Assembly (NCBI GenBank): GCA_030614715.1 | Contig: JAUWTM010000013.1 | Span: 1 to 45,450 of the forward strand | Length of the DNA stretch: 45,450 nt | Source of the DNA: Planctomycetota bacterium | Lineage (GTDB): Bacteria; JAJVIF01; JAPKYR01 | Direction of reading: 5' to 3' | Part shown: positions 15,131-23,677 of the stretch, in pieces | How the letters are laid out: each line of letters starts with the position of its first letter | Numbering within the stretch: the first letter of the stretch is position 1 | The notes under the pieces: generated by a model | What the model saw: only the letters and a program-made list of their open reading frames with translations | Told to the model about the DNA's origin: nothing | Databases searched by the model: none | Translations under genes and position numbers: made by a program

Positions 15131-16798
15131 ATGTCCAAACGCCCCAGATACGAAGTAAAAGCCCTTCTCGACCTTGGATGCCCTGCCGATGACGGTATCC
15201 GACTTTCTACGGACGTGTACCTTCCGCAAGGTGAAGGTCCATGGCCCGTGGTTTTCATCAGGACACCCTACTCCAACAACGATCCGGTCAAGAAAATTCC
15301 CCTTGCACGGGAGTTTGCGTCGAACGGTTATGCTGTCGCATCTCAGGACGTGCGCGGACGTTACGATTCCGAGGGTGAGTGGTATCCATTCTTCAATGAG
15401 GCACGGGACGGGCTTGCATCACAGAAATGGATCGCTGAACAGGACTGGTGCAATGGAAACATCGCACTGATGGGTCGGTCTTACGAAGGTTACTGCGCAT
15501 GGATGCAGGTTTTCGGTCACCATCCCGCGGTGAAGGCAATCATCCCGATCGTCGCGCTTCCCGACCCTGTCCTGAATGTTCCGTGGCAGAACGGTTCGGT
15601 CATGTGGAACATGATTACGTGGTCGCTTTTCGTGCATGCCAGAACCAACCAGGACATTGAGCAGTACGACTGGGAATCCCTGTACGGTTTCCGTCCGCTG
15701 AATCGACTGGATGAGCAGCTGGGATTCGTAAGCAAGCCCTGGCGCGACTGGATGGATCATCACCTGAAGGATGACTACTGGAAACCAGCCTGCTACATGC
15801 ATCGAATGAATGAACTCGACATCCCTGCCCTGCACATCTGCGGATGGTATGACGACGATATGCCGTCGACCATTAATAATTTTCCGAACGCGCGCAAACT
15901 GGCAAAGTCAAAGGACGATCAGTACCTTCTTATCGGGCCTTGGCCGCACGCGACGAACACCAAGTCGGTAATTCCGGGAGTGGATTTTGGTACAGAAGAG
16001 GTCATCGATATTAACGGTTTCATCCTCGACTGGCTGGACATGGTCATGGGCGGAAATCCCGGTAACTGGGGTGATCGGAAACGCTGTTACCTTTTCGAGA
16101 TGGGATCGAACACGTGGAAATGGCACGATGACTGGCCGCCACAGGGTATGGAAGAAAAATCCCTGTATCTGAACTCAGCGGGAAAAGCAAATTCGATGTT
16201 CGGGGACGGTGTTCTTCAGGAAGCGCCTGATAATAAGGGTAAGAATTACGATGAGTACGATTACGACCCAGACCATCCGACTCCGTACCTGCAGGACCCG
16301 TACACACTCCAGATAGGCGGACCGTTCGATGCAAGACCAGTTGAACGTCGCGACGATGTGCTCTGTTACACGACTCCACCGCTTGAAAGAGACCTGGTCA
16401 TATGCGGGCGATTATGGGCTGAATTATGGGTCGCATCGTCAGCGGAGGACACGGAATTCTGTGCGAAACTGTGCGACGTGCATCCGAACGGGCTCTCACG
16501 TCAGCTCAACGATGGTAACATCCGCCTGGCACTGAGGGATACGCTCGAAAAACAGGATCCGGTTCCGCCGGGTGACGTGGTACGGATAAAAATCGATATG
16601 TGGGCGACCGGTATTCGCATTCTCAAGGGACATAGCCTGAGGCTTGAGGTGGCGTCGAGTGCAGTACCGAAATTCGCAGCACACACGAACACTCTCGATC
16701 CACCCGGGACAGCGGTGATAGCTGTAATCGCATCGAACAGAGTTTATCATGATAAGGATCAGCCTTCGAGGGTCATCATTCCGGTAATACCCGACTGA
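15131..16798 (+). CDS. CocE/NonD-family serine hydrolase (X-Pro dipeptidyl-peptidase-like)
   Basis: The start at 15131 follows GAGGGAG at 7 bases; the frame extends 19 codons further up without a better site. The 555-residue protein begins with the family opening (DGIRLSTDVYLPQGEGPWPV, then RTPYSN), with DVRGRYDSEG and the nucleophile elbow GRSYEGY (Ser117). A likely catalytic His is in GPWPHATN, and the family Asp lies near HICGWYDDD. The C-terminal jelly-roll domain (DLVICGRLWAELWVASSAED, ending VIIPVIPD) is typical of CocE and X-Pro peptidases. The enzymes hydrolyse esters, amides or N-terminal X-Pro bonds. No signal peptide is seen, so it is cytoplasmic. It precedes the aconitase X genes with a 20-base gap and may be in their operon. 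Substrate unknown. Confidence 0.93.
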   Translation: MSKRPRYEVKALLDLGCPADDGIRLSTDVYLPQGEGPWPVVFIRTPYSNNDPVKKIPLAREFASNGYAVASQDVRGRYDSEGEWYPFFNEARDGLASQKWIAEQDWCNGNIALMGRSYEGYCAWMQVFGHHPAVKAIIPIVALPDPVLNVPWQNGSVMWNMITWSLFVHARTNQDIEQYDWESLYGFRPLNRLDEQLGFVSKPWRDWMDHHLKDDYWKPACYMHRMNELDIPALHICGWYDDDMPSTINNFPNARKLAKSKDDQYLLIGPWPHATNTKSVIPGVDFGTEEVIDINGFILDWLDMVMGGNPGNWGDRKRCYLFEMGSNTWKWHDDWPPQGMEEKSLYLNSAGKANSMFGDGVLQEAPDNKGKNYDEYDYDPDHPTPYLQDPYTLQIGGPFDARPVERRDDVLCYTTPPLERDLVICGRLWAELWVASSAEDTEFCAKLCDVHPNGLSRQLNDGNIRLALRDTLEKQDPVPPGDVVRIKIDMWATGIRILKGHSLRLEVASSAVPKFAAHTNTLDPPGTAVIAVIASNRVYHDKDQPSRVIIPVIPD

Positions 16799-16818
16799 TA
16801 TCCGACTGAGAAACCTAT

Positions 16819-18084
16819 ATGAAATTAACCGATGAAGAAAAAAAGATGCTCGATGGACTCTACGGCGAACCCATGGCCAAGGCGCTTGACTATCTCAGGC
16901 AGTTTGGTGAAGCCTTCGACGCGGAAAAATTCATCGATGTAATTTACGCACACTATCCCGCTGAGATGTCGATTTACTTCGGCATGGTTGAGGACCTCGT
17001 TGAATATTCGGAAACCGGGGCGAAGGTCAGGATTCCCACAACAACGTCGACACTCGCTTGTGATCTGGATCAGTGGGAATCGTACGGATGCCCAAAGGGG
17101 CTTGCAGAATTGCAGGCGCAGGCTGTCACGGCTCACAGAAGACTCGGAATTCTCGGTACATACACCTGCACACCTCAACTTCTCGGATTCATTCCCCCGA
17201 AGGACTCGTACATCATCAGTGTCGAGTCGTCGGCAATTATATATTTCAATTCCGTCCTCGGAGCCAGAACCAATCGGGGCGGTGTGTTCACAAGGTACTC
17301 GGCAGTGACGGGGAAATACCCGCTGATGGGTTACCTTCTCGATGAAAATCGTCTGGGAACCCACCTTTTTAAAATTACGCTCAGCCCCGATGATCTGAAA
17401 TTCGATTCCGATTACTCCGCACTCGGTTTCCATATCGGCGCGATCGTCGGAAGCGAGGTTCCGGTACTAGACAACATCGGCTGTCCCGACCAGTCAAACC
17501 TGCTGGCATTGGGGGCGTCACTTGCGACAAGCGGTTCGGTCACATTGTTCCACGCACCACCACATACTGCCGAAGCTGAGACAGTTGAGGAAGCATTTCA
17601 GGATTCAAAACCAAAGGAAGAGATCAACGTTACAACCAGGGACCTCCGGAACGCGTATGACAGCCTGACAAATATACAAAAGGGAGATCGGATTGATTTC
17701 GTAACGCTGGGATGTCCACATTACAACCTTGAGAAACTGAAGTATGTCGCGGACTGGATCACGGAACACGATGCGACGATACATCCTGACGTACGGTTCT
17801 GGATCTGCACGAATCGCATGACCAAAAATGCTGCATCATGGGAGGGGATCACAGCGATCATCGAAAATGCCGGTGGGACTGTCATCTGCGACACCTGTCC
17901 GGTCGAGAGTCACATGCGGATCTCAACGTGCAACGAATTTGGTTTGAAGACACCCCAGATTGAAGCGATGGTCACCGATTCGGCTAAAATGGCAAGATAT
18001 GTCGGTGATCTGATCGGCTGTAAAACTGCCCTGAGTAACAGCGATCATTGCCTGAGATGTGCTGTCGCGGGCAAACTGGTTTGA
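16819..18084 (+). CDS. Aconitase X catalytic (large) subunit
   Basis: This 421-residue protein matches the AcnX catalytic domain (formerly DUF521), which is homologous to the first three aconitase domains. Visible features are LYGEPMAKALDYL, KVRIPTTTSTLACDLDQW, YTCTPQLLGFIPP, SSAIIYFNSVLGARTNRGG and YPLMGYLL, with candidate cluster cysteines in LGCPHYNLEK, ICDTCPVES and DHCLRCAVAGKL. Known AcnX enzymes are cis-3-hydroxyproline dehydratases in bacteria and mevalonate-5-phosphate dehydratases in archaea; the sequence alone does not decide. The small swivel subunit is encoded 242 bases later, with a 54-codon membrane gene in between. The CocE-type hydrolase upstream could feed substrate, for example from Pro-rich peptides (inference). 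Cytoplasmic; probably needs an Fe-S cluster. Confidence 0.9.
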   Translation: MKLTDEEKKMLDGLYGEPMAKALDYLRQFGEAFDAEKFIDVIYAHYPAEMSIYFGMVEDLVEYSETGAKVRIPTTTSTLACDLDQWESYGCPKGLAELQAQAVTAHRRLGILGTYTCTPQLLGFIPPKDSYIISVESSAIIYFNSVLGARTNRGGVFTRYSAVTGKYPLMGYLLDENRLGTHLFKITLSPDDLKFDSDYSALGFHIGAIVGSEVPVLDNIGCPDQSNLLALGASLATSGSVTLFHAPPHTAEAETVEEAFQDSKPKEEINVTTRDLRNAYDSLTNIQKGDRIDFVTLGCPHYNLEKLKYVADWITEHDATIHPDVRFWICTNRMTKNAASWEGITAIIENAGGTVICDTCPVESHMRISTCNEFGLKTPQIEAMVTDSAKMARYVGDLIGCKTALSNSDHCLRCAVAGKLV

Positions 18085-18138
18085 TAACCGTTGGAAATAG
18101 TGTTATTTAAAAACGAAAAAAAAACAGGAGGCAGGAAC

Positions 18139-18303
18139 ATGTCAAATGATCCCATAGCCGGTGAGAATCTGTACCGGAGAATCGAAGATCTGGAAGCCGA
18201 GGTTGAAGACCTTAGAAAGTGGACCCAGTTGGACTTCTTTATTGTTGTCACTGCACTTGTCGTGCTTACGCTAATGGTATTGAGGCTCGCGCTGATCGGC
18301 TGA
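18139..18303 (+). CDS. 54-residue single-span membrane protein within aconitase X operon
   Basis: AGGAGG lies 7 bases before the ATG at 18139, and the ORF is short and clean. The product has an acidic heptad-like N-terminus (ENLYRRIEDLEAEVEDLRKW, a probable short coiled coil) and one C-terminal membrane helix (FFIVVTALVVLTLMVLRLAL). It is a tail-anchored form with no catalytic motif. It lies 54 bases after the large aconitase X subunit and 22 bases before the small one, so it is almost certainly co-transcribed. It could tether the enzyme to the membrane or form an oligomer; both are guesses. No known family was recognised. Confidence 0.7.
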   Translation: MSNDPIAGENLYRRIEDLEAEVEDLRKWTQLDFFIVVTALVVLTLMVLRLALIG

Positions 18304-18325
18304 CATTGCTGCAAAGGACACAGGT

Positions 18326-18739
18326 ATGACTGAGGTCACAGTTAAAGCTCGTGGAATCGTCAAACGTGCAGCCAGCGGTAAGGCGCTGGTCTGCCGGAAG
18401 GCATTTTCATTCCTGGGCGATGTGGATATGTCCACCGGAGTGATAATCGCAAGGGGACACGAACACGAAGGTGAAACAATCGCCGGGAAGGTCATGATAT
18501 ATCCTGAAACCAAGGGTTCATCGGGAGGATGCGTGGTCCTGATGTCGCTGTCAAAAAAAGGGATGCAGCCTGCAGCCATTGTCCTGTCCAGACCGGCCGA
18601 CCCGAACATCGTTGAAGGTGCGATTGTCGCCGGGATTGCACTTGTCTGCGAACCCGAAGAGGACCTGATCGACAGGGTACCGCATGACGCTGTCGTTGAG
18701 GTCGACGGGACATCCGGGACAGTGAGCTGGGACGATTGA
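18326..18739 (+). CDS. Aconitase X swivel (small) subunit
   Basis: The 137-residue protein matches the AcnX swivel domain (formerly DUF126). It begins VKARGIVKRAASGKALVC, has the hinge region FLGDVDMSTGVIIARGHEHE, the diagnostic loop YPETKGSSGGC, and ends with the beta-turn region VPHDAVVEVDGTSGTVSW. In aconitase X the Ser-rich KGSSGG loop closes the active site formed with the large subunit. In some bacterial members the two are fused; here they are separate genes and split by a small membrane gene. The 22-base gap to that gene supports one operon. No terminator was found after the stop. The substrate is unresolved, as for the large subunit. Confidence 0.92.
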   Translation: MTEVTVKARGIVKRAASGKALVCRKAFSFLGDVDMSTGVIIARGHEHEGETIAGKVMIYPETKGSSGGCVVLMSLSKKGMQPAAIVLSRPADPNIVEGAIVAGIALVCEPEEDLIDRVPHDAVVEVDGTSGTVSWDD

Positions 18740-18924
18740 TCTGTTGAAATATCACCGATTTAAAGATAATTATTGATATAAGCTATACATTTCATATATG
18801 CTGATGGAGCACTGTTTCAGGCTCATTGCAGGACTCCCACTGGCCGATTAATCAGATTAGTTCACCCGTAAATTTCCATTTGCGCTTGATACATTTAGTA
18901 TGTAAAAAACCATCATATGTAAAC

Positions 18925-18952
18925 TTGACTTCTATCCCACGGATGCTATGAT
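18925..18952 (+). promoter_or_regulatory. Candidate promoter of sucC-sucD
   Basis: TTGACT (18925-18930), 16 bases, then TATGAT (18947-18952). It leaves a leader of about 70 bases before the sucC start. The 287 bases upstream (18740-19026) hold no gene. Confidence 0.55.
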
Positions 18953-19026
18953 TCATAATTCGCGATTGATCTTTCGCTAAGTACACTATTCAGAGCGGTA
19001 CCATCTTTTCTATAACGGAGAAGAAA

Positions 19027-20214
19027 GTGAAAATCCACGAACACCACGCACGCGACATCTTTAAAAAATACGGTCTTCCGGTTCCGGAGGCTGAAGTCGC
19101 AAACAACCCGGAAGAAGTAAAAAATATAGCCAGGGGCATGACTCCCCCGGTGGTAGTGAAGGCTCAGGTCCTTGTAGGAGGACGTGGAAAAGCCGGCGGC
19201 GTGAAAATCGCCGAGAACCATGATGACGCCATGGACAAATCGAAGGACATCTTCGGCCTGCTTATCAAGGGGCTCAGGGTCGAAAAGGTCCTCGTTGCTG
19301 AAGCGGTTGATATCGAGAATGAGTACTACCTTGGTATCCTGCTCGATCGCGACAAAAAGAAACATTGCGTGATCGCGTCCACCGCCGGTGGTGTCGACAT
19401 CGAACAGGTCGCCGAGGAAACACCCGAGCTGATCGGGAAAACCTGGGTGGACCCGGCCTACGGACTTCACCCGTTCGAGATCAGGAATATGCTTTTTGAC
19501 GCCGGGTTCGATCCGAAACTCGCTCTCAAAGTCACCGGCATCCTGATGAAGCTGTACAAAGTGGTAATTGAAAACGACTGCTCACTCGCGGAGATCAATC
19601 CCCTGGTGCAGGCGAAGGACGGCACTCTCTGGGCAATCGACGCCAAGGTCAATTTCGACGATTCCAGCCTGTACCGTCACCCGGAACTCAAACCCCTGAA
19701 GGAGTCGGAGGAAACCGACCCGATCGAGAAGGAAGCCCATGCAAGGGGTATTGCGTACGTTCGTCTTGAAGATGGCAACGTCGGCGTAATCGGCAACGGC
19801 GCGGGACTCGTAATGGCCACCATGGACGAGGTCAAGAGGTTCGGAAAGGGAATCGCCAAACCAGCCAACTTCCTGGATATCGGCGGCGGCGCCCAGGCGG
19901 ACCTGGTGCGCAGTGCCCTTGAACTTGTCACAATGGACCAGAACGTGAAGGTAATCCTGATCAATGTTTTTGGCGGTATCACGCGTTGTGACGAGGTAGC
20001 GAAAGGGATTCTCCAGGCGATTGAAGAGGTCGATCTGAAAGTCCCGATTATTATCAGGCTTGCCGGGACCAACGAGAAGGAAGGCCGGGAATTGCTGATC
20101 TACTCAGGGCTGGAGAAGTACCTTGATATCAAGAACGCACCCTACAAGGTCATAGAGTCGCTTGAACAGGCGGCTCCAATAATCCTCGAAACCATCGGGG
20201 TACCTGCCCAGTAA
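19027..20214 (+). CDS. sucC: Succinyl-CoA synthetase beta subunit
   Basis: The GTG at 19027 is preceded by CGGAGAA and gives the standard family opening (KIHEHHARDIFKKYGLPVPE). An ATP-grasp domain follows, with VGGRGKAGGVKI and the signatures CSLAEINPL and WAIDAKVNFD. The C-terminal ligase domain contains NVFGGITRCDEVAKGI. At 395 residues it has normal length. With SucD it makes ATP (or GTP) from succinyl-CoA plus phosphate and ADP, or runs in reverse to form succinyl-CoA. The nucleotide preference cannot be stated. sucD follows after 80 bases, and pckA after that. Cytoplasmic; the enzyme is an alpha-beta heteromer. A promoter-like pair lies about 75 bases upstream. Confidence 0.97.
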   Translation: MKIHEHHARDIFKKYGLPVPEAEVANNPEEVKNIARGMTPPVVVKAQVLVGGRGKAGGVKIAENHDDAMDKSKDIFGLLIKGLRVEKVLVAEAVDIENEYYLGILLDRDKKKHCVIASTAGGVDIEQVAEETPELIGKTWVDPAYGLHPFEIRNMLFDAGFDPKLALKVTGILMKLYKVVIENDCSLAEINPLVQAKDGTLWAIDAKVNFDDSSLYRHPELKPLKESEETDPIEKEAHARGIAYVRLEDGNVGVIGNGAGLVMATMDEVKRFGKGIAKPANFLDIGGGAQADLVRSALELVTMDQNVKVILINVFGGITRCDEVAKGILQAIEEVDLKVPIIIRLAGTNEKEGRELLIYSGLEKYLDIKNAPYKVIESLEQAAPIILETIGVPAQ

Positions 20215-20294
20215 AAAAGGACAGTCATACTGATATCTAACACTAATAAAAATACGGACATTGCGGTCCGTGCTCCTAACTGAAAGGTGACATC

Positions 20295-21164
20295 ATGAGC
20301 ATACTCATTGACGAAAACACAAAAGTAATGGTCCAGGGGATCACCGGACGCGAGGGATCATTCCACGCTCGTCAGATGATTAAATACGGTACGAAGGTTG
20401 TAGCAGGAGTTGTCCCCGCCAAGGGCGGACAGAAGATGGACGATATCCTTGTCTACAACACGTGCGAGGAAGCAGTCAATGAAACCGGCGCGAATGCGAG
20501 CATGATCCTGGTTCCAGCATCGATGGCCGCTGACGCTGCGCTCGAAGCCCTGGATGCCGGCTGCAAGGTCGTCGTGCTCATTACCGAGGGCATCCCGGCA
20601 CAGGATATGATTGAGGTCTACCACCGTGCCAAGGAAGAAGGTGCGGCACTGATCGGACCTAATTGCCCCGGAATCATTTCCCCCGGCAAGTGCAAAATCG
20701 GGATACTGCCGCAGGACATATTCTCTAAAGGACCGGTTGGCGTTGTCAGCCGAAGTGGAACACTCACATATGAGATAGCCGACGGGCTGACAAAAGCTGG
20801 GATCGGGCAGTCCACGGTTATAGGTGTCGGTGGAGATCCCATCATCGGGACCTCGTTCTCAGATGTCCTTGAGGATTTCGAGAACGACCAGGACACTAAG
20901 GCAGTAGTCCTCGTAGGTGAAATTGGCGGCAATGACGAACAGGCAGCCGCGGAGATCATTAAAAACCTGAGAATCCCCGTAATTGGCTTCATCGGTGGAC
21001 GAACCGCCCCTCCGGGCAAACGCATGGGACACGCAGGCGCCATTATCAGCGGTAAGGGCTCAACAGCTGATGCGAAAGTCAAGGCGCTTGAGGATGTCGG
21101 AGTACCAGTCTGTGATACGGTCGCTGAAATCACACTGAAAACAAAGGAAATGCTTGGCCTGTAA
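20295..21164 (+). CDS. sucD: Succinyl-CoA synthetase alpha subunit
   Basis: The 289-residue product begins MSILIDENTKVMVQGITGRE, with the CoA-binding Rossmann segment, then LIGPNCPGIISPG and the nucleotide loop SRSGTLTYE. The active His, phosphorylated during catalysis, is in GHAGAIISG. The protein is full length and ends in MLGL. The start follows AAAGGTGACATC. Together with SucC it interconverts succinyl-CoA and succinate with substrate-level phosphorylation. The gene is 80 bases after sucC; a hairpin (21188-21206) follows the stop and may end or attenuate the transcript before pckA. No other TCA-cycle genes are nearby. Confidence 0.97.
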   Translation: MSILIDENTKVMVQGITGREGSFHARQMIKYGTKVVAGVVPAKGGQKMDDILVYNTCEEAVNETGANASMILVPASMAADAALEALDAGCKVVVLITEGIPAQDMIEVYHRAKEEGAALIGPNCPGIISPGKCKIGILPQDIFSKGPVGVVSRSGTLTYEIADGLTKAGIGQSTVIGVGGDPIIGTSFSDVLEDFENDQDTKAVVLVGEIGGNDEQAAAEIIKNLRIPVIGFIGGRTAPPGKRMGHAGAIISGKGSTADAKVKALEDVGVPVCDTVAEITLKTKEMLGL

Positions 21165-21187
21165 CGTTGAGTACTCTGCAAGTTCGG

Positions 21188-21206
21188 AGTATTCCTGCAG
21201 GATACT
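21188..21206. repeat. Palindromic hairpin after sucD
   Basis: AGTATTCCTGCAGGATACT is self-complementary apart from one bulged base. It lies 23 bases past the sucD stop. No T tract follows, so it is more likely an mRNA 3' stabiliser or pause site than an intrinsic terminator. A similar core (ATTCCTGCAGGAAT) lies at 33356-33369. Confidence 0.45.
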
Positions 21207-21230
21207 AATAAATCGGTAGTCGACATGGAT

Positions 21231-21247
21231 GGGGACATGGAGTCCCC
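21231..21247. repeat. GGGGAC palindrome, third copy
   Basis: GGGGAC, a 5-base loop ATGGA, then GTCCCC. It repeats the GGGGAC hairpin tip of the two elements at 7062-7219 and lies in the sucD-pckA gap. Confidence 0.5.
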
Positions 21248-21295
21248 TTGTTCTATTAGTGTCGGACGGCTACAGAACTTGAGATAATATCCCGA

Positions 21296-22948
21296 ATGCG
21301 AGTGATTAAGATGGACTGGATCGAAAGAATTAACAAGGTCCTCAGGAAGCATAAGAATGTCCTGCTCAACCCTGAACGCAGGACAATGATCGACGAAGCT
21401 GTCAAGGCCAGGGAAGCCATGGTAGCTGCCAACGGTGCGCTTGCATGCTGGACCCCCACCGAATCGACCGGGCGAAGCCCAAAGGATACGGTTATAGTAC
21501 GTCGCCCGGAAAGCGAAGACACGATCGACTGGGATTCACCGAACAATATTCCAATTGATGAAACGACGTTCGACATGGCCATGGAGGATGCCCTGAAATT
21601 CCTGTCTGCCGGCCCCAGACTATTTGTCACAAATCGAAGTCTCGGCTCCGATCCAAGCTACTGCCTTCATGTCCGGACGGTGTCGGATCATGCCCTGGTA
21701 GCGTTATTTACGGACAATATGTTTCGTCCACTGCTCCCACAATGCATGGAAAGCGTTCTGACGGATCGTCCGTTCACGCTTGTAGTCGTTCCATTCGCAA
21801 AACTCGATCCGGAGCGCTACAAGGGACGGCTGCGTAAATTGGCACACAGTCCAGCGTCAGACATGATTGTGGCGATGGATTTCGACCGTCGCTTAGCAGT
21901 GATAGTTGGATCGTCCTACGGTGGAAGCGTGAAGAAAACGATGTTCACCGTGATGAATTACATGCTTCCCGCAGAGGGTGTCCTTCCGCTGCACTGTTCC
22001 GCGACAGAAGGTCCCGAAGGCGATTGCGCACTGTACCTCGGCCTCTCGGGAACCGGGAAAACCACCCTGTCCGCGGACCCCAGGCGCGCATTGCTTGGCG
22101 ATGACGAACACGGCTGGAGCGACAACGGGGTGGCGAACTTCGAGTACGGCTGTTACGCGAAATTTATTGACATCTCACGTGAGAAAGAGCCTGAAATCTA
22201 CAACGCGGTAATGCATGAAGACGATTACCTCAATCATGGAGCGATCGTCGAAAATGCAATGATTTACCCGAATGGCCATTTCGACTTCAACGATGACCGT
22301 TACACACCGAATTCACGGGCAAGTTACCCCCTCAGGTACCTTACAAACATAAAAAAGAGCTCGATGTCAGGTCATCCAAAGACAATCCTGTTCCTGACTG
22401 CCGATGCAAACGGAGTTCTACCCCCAATATCCAAACTGACACCCGAGCAGGCCATGCTCTGGTTCCTCATGGGCTATACGAGCAAGCTTGCGGGGACTGA
22501 AACAGGGATAATCGAGCCCGTGTCGACGTTCTCAAGGTTCTTCGGCCAGCCGTTCATGCCGAGAAACCCCGATGTGTACTACAGTATGCTCGGCCAGCGA
22601 ATGAAACAGCACGGCTCGAAGGTATTCCTTGTCAACACGGGATGGGCCGGTGCTCCGTACGGTGCCGGGGACCGTATGGACATTGACTGGACGCGTGCAA
22701 TAGTCCAGGCTGCACTGACCGGTGCACTCGACAAGGTCGATTACACGCAGGATCCGATTTTCAATGTCTGGATCCCGAAAAGATGTCCCGGAGTACCATG
22801 GGAGATTCTCAATCCCCGTCAGGAGTGGACCCATAAGAGTGCGTACGAGGAACGCGCACGAGAACTTGCCCATGACTTCCACGTGCACTTTAAGAAAACG
22901 TACGCTGACAAGGTAGATGAGAAGATCGCAAGGGAATGCCCCGAGTAA
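21296..22948 (+). CDS. pckA: ATP-dependent phosphoenolpyruvate carboxykinase
   Basis: The 550-residue protein has the kinase P-loop GLSGTGKTTLSADPRRALLG followed by DDEHGWSDNGVANFEYGCYA (metal ligands and kinase 2 loop). It also carries the oxaloacetate-site Arg region (RSPKDTVIVR), FGQPFMPR and NTGWAGAPYGAGDRM, the set typical of the ATP-using family rather than the GTP form. The start could be 21296 or the ATG at 21311; the ribosome binding site is weak for both. It converts oxaloacetate plus ATP to PEP, CO2 and ADP (gluconeogenesis), or the reverse where CO2 is plentiful. With SucC/SucD it suggests a C4-acid metabolic unit. A terminator follows at 22974-23003. Confidence 0.96.
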   Translation: MRVIKMDWIERINKVLRKHKNVLLNPERRTMIDEAVKAREAMVAANGALACWTPTESTGRSPKDTVIVRRPESEDTIDWDSPNNIPIDETTFDMAMEDALKFLSAGPRLFVTNRSLGSDPSYCLHVRTVSDHALVALFTDNMFRPLLPQCMESVLTDRPFTLVVVPFAKLDPERYKGRLRKLAHSPASDMIVAMDFDRRLAVIVGSSYGGSVKKTMFTVMNYMLPAEGVLPLHCSATEGPEGDCALYLGLSGTGKTTLSADPRRALLGDDEHGWSDNGVANFEYGCYAKFIDISREKEPEIYNAVMHEDDYLNHGAIVENAMIYPNGHFDFNDDRYTPNSRASYPLRYLTNIKKSSMSGHPKTILFLTADANGVLPPISKLTPEQAMLWFLMGYTSKLAGTETGIIEPVSTFSRFFGQPFMPRNPDVYYSMLGQRMKQHGSKVFLVNTGWAGAPYGAGDRMDIDWTRAIVQAALTGALDKVDYTQDPIFNVWIPKRCPGVPWEILNPRQEWTHKSAYEERARELAHDFHVHFKKTYADKVDEKIARECPE

Positions 22949-22973
22949 AATCCGTGTAAGCAAATGGAATTTC

Positions 22974-23003
22974 AATGGGATATCAATGGTATCCCATTTT
23001 TTT
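22974..23003 (+). terminator. Terminator after pckA
   Basis: A 9-bp stem AATGGGATA / TATCCCATT with a 7-base loop is followed by a run of seven T. It ends the sucC-sucD-pckA block. Confidence 0.85.
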
Positions 23004-23102
23004 ATATCAACATCACATCCGCCTGCATCAAATATGGTAGTGCTATCGGCTTTACCTGTTAATACAACTGAGAACCACAATCGGTTGAAAGTTTCTCGCA
23101 GG

Positions 23103-23122
23103 ACAACCTCAGATCAGGTTGT
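23103..23122 (+). promoter_or_regulatory. Leader hairpin before zinc-ribbon gene
   Basis: ACAACCT / AGGTTGT with loop CAGATC forms a perfect 7-bp stem ending 16 bases before the start codon, directly before the ribosome binding site (GAGGTGG). It could affect translation; no ligand or partner is indicated. Confidence 0.4.
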
Positions 23123-23138
23123 TCGAAGAGGTGGAGAA

Positions 23139-23624
23139 ATGCCCTGGTGTACCGTTTGCAGCCAAGAGTACAAATCACGAGTGAAAAAATGCCCCGACTG
23201 CGGCACGACCATCAGTAAGGGTCCCGGATTGACAAAACCTGTTGATTTTATGAACCGTGGCTGGTACGCGGTACGATCCCTTGAAGACCATAACATTGCT
23301 GAATCCCTTAGAGATTTCCTCGAATCCAATGGTTACAATGTAGCCATTCAAAACGGTAACGGGCAGCCTGAAAAGGGATCAGACGCCGGTACTCACTCCA
23401 ACACATCCCTGATGATACTTGTAACAGTCGAAAACGCAGCCAATGCTGCCAAACTCATACGCTCAAACACAAAATGGCTGAACGGCGAGACGGACCCAAT
23501 TGTTGAGGAAGTCGAAACCGAAGATTACGGATATCGTTACGAGGAAGACCTGATCTACGATGACGATTCGATTATCAGTTCCAGGTTGAATATGAGTGGG
23601 ATGGATGAATTTGACAATATGTGA
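23139..23624 (+). CDS. Zinc-ribbon protein with DUF2007-like domain
   Basis: The start at 23139 follows GAGGTGG at 4-5 bases. The first 22 residues are a zinc ribbon, MPWCTVCSQEY then KKCPDCGTT, four Cys in two CxxC pairs. Residues 40-115 (GWYAVRSLEDHNIAESLRDF, LESNGYNVAIQ, then LMILVTVENAANAAKLI) match the DUF2007 layout, a small alpha-beta domain proposed to take part in signal transduction. The tail is acidic with repeated Tyr (EDYGYRYEEDLIYDDD). In total 162 residues, probably cytoplasmic. The gene lies alone between two terminators (22974-23003 and 23651-23677), so it is monocistronic. No partner is evident. The DUF2007 assignment rests on pattern only. Confidence 0.8.
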   Translation: MPWCTVCSQEYKSRVKKCPDCGTTISKGPGLTKPVDFMNRGWYAVRSLEDHNIAESLRDFLESNGYNVAIQNGNGQPEKGSDAGTHSNTSLMILVTVENAANAAKLIRSNTKWLNGETDPIVEEVETEDYGYRYEEDLIYDDDSIISSRLNMSGMDEFDNM

Positions 23625-23650
23625 AGAGAGTACTATATAATCATTACCGG

Positions 23651-23677
23651 AAACGCCCATGTGGGCGTTTTTTTTTA
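23651..23677 (+). terminator. Terminator after zinc-ribbon gene
   Basis: AAACGCCCA / TGGGCGTTT forms a 9-bp stem followed by a run of T on the plus strand. The hairpin also lies at the 3' end of the convergent aldo/keto reductase gene but lacks a T tract on that strand. Confidence 0.9.
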
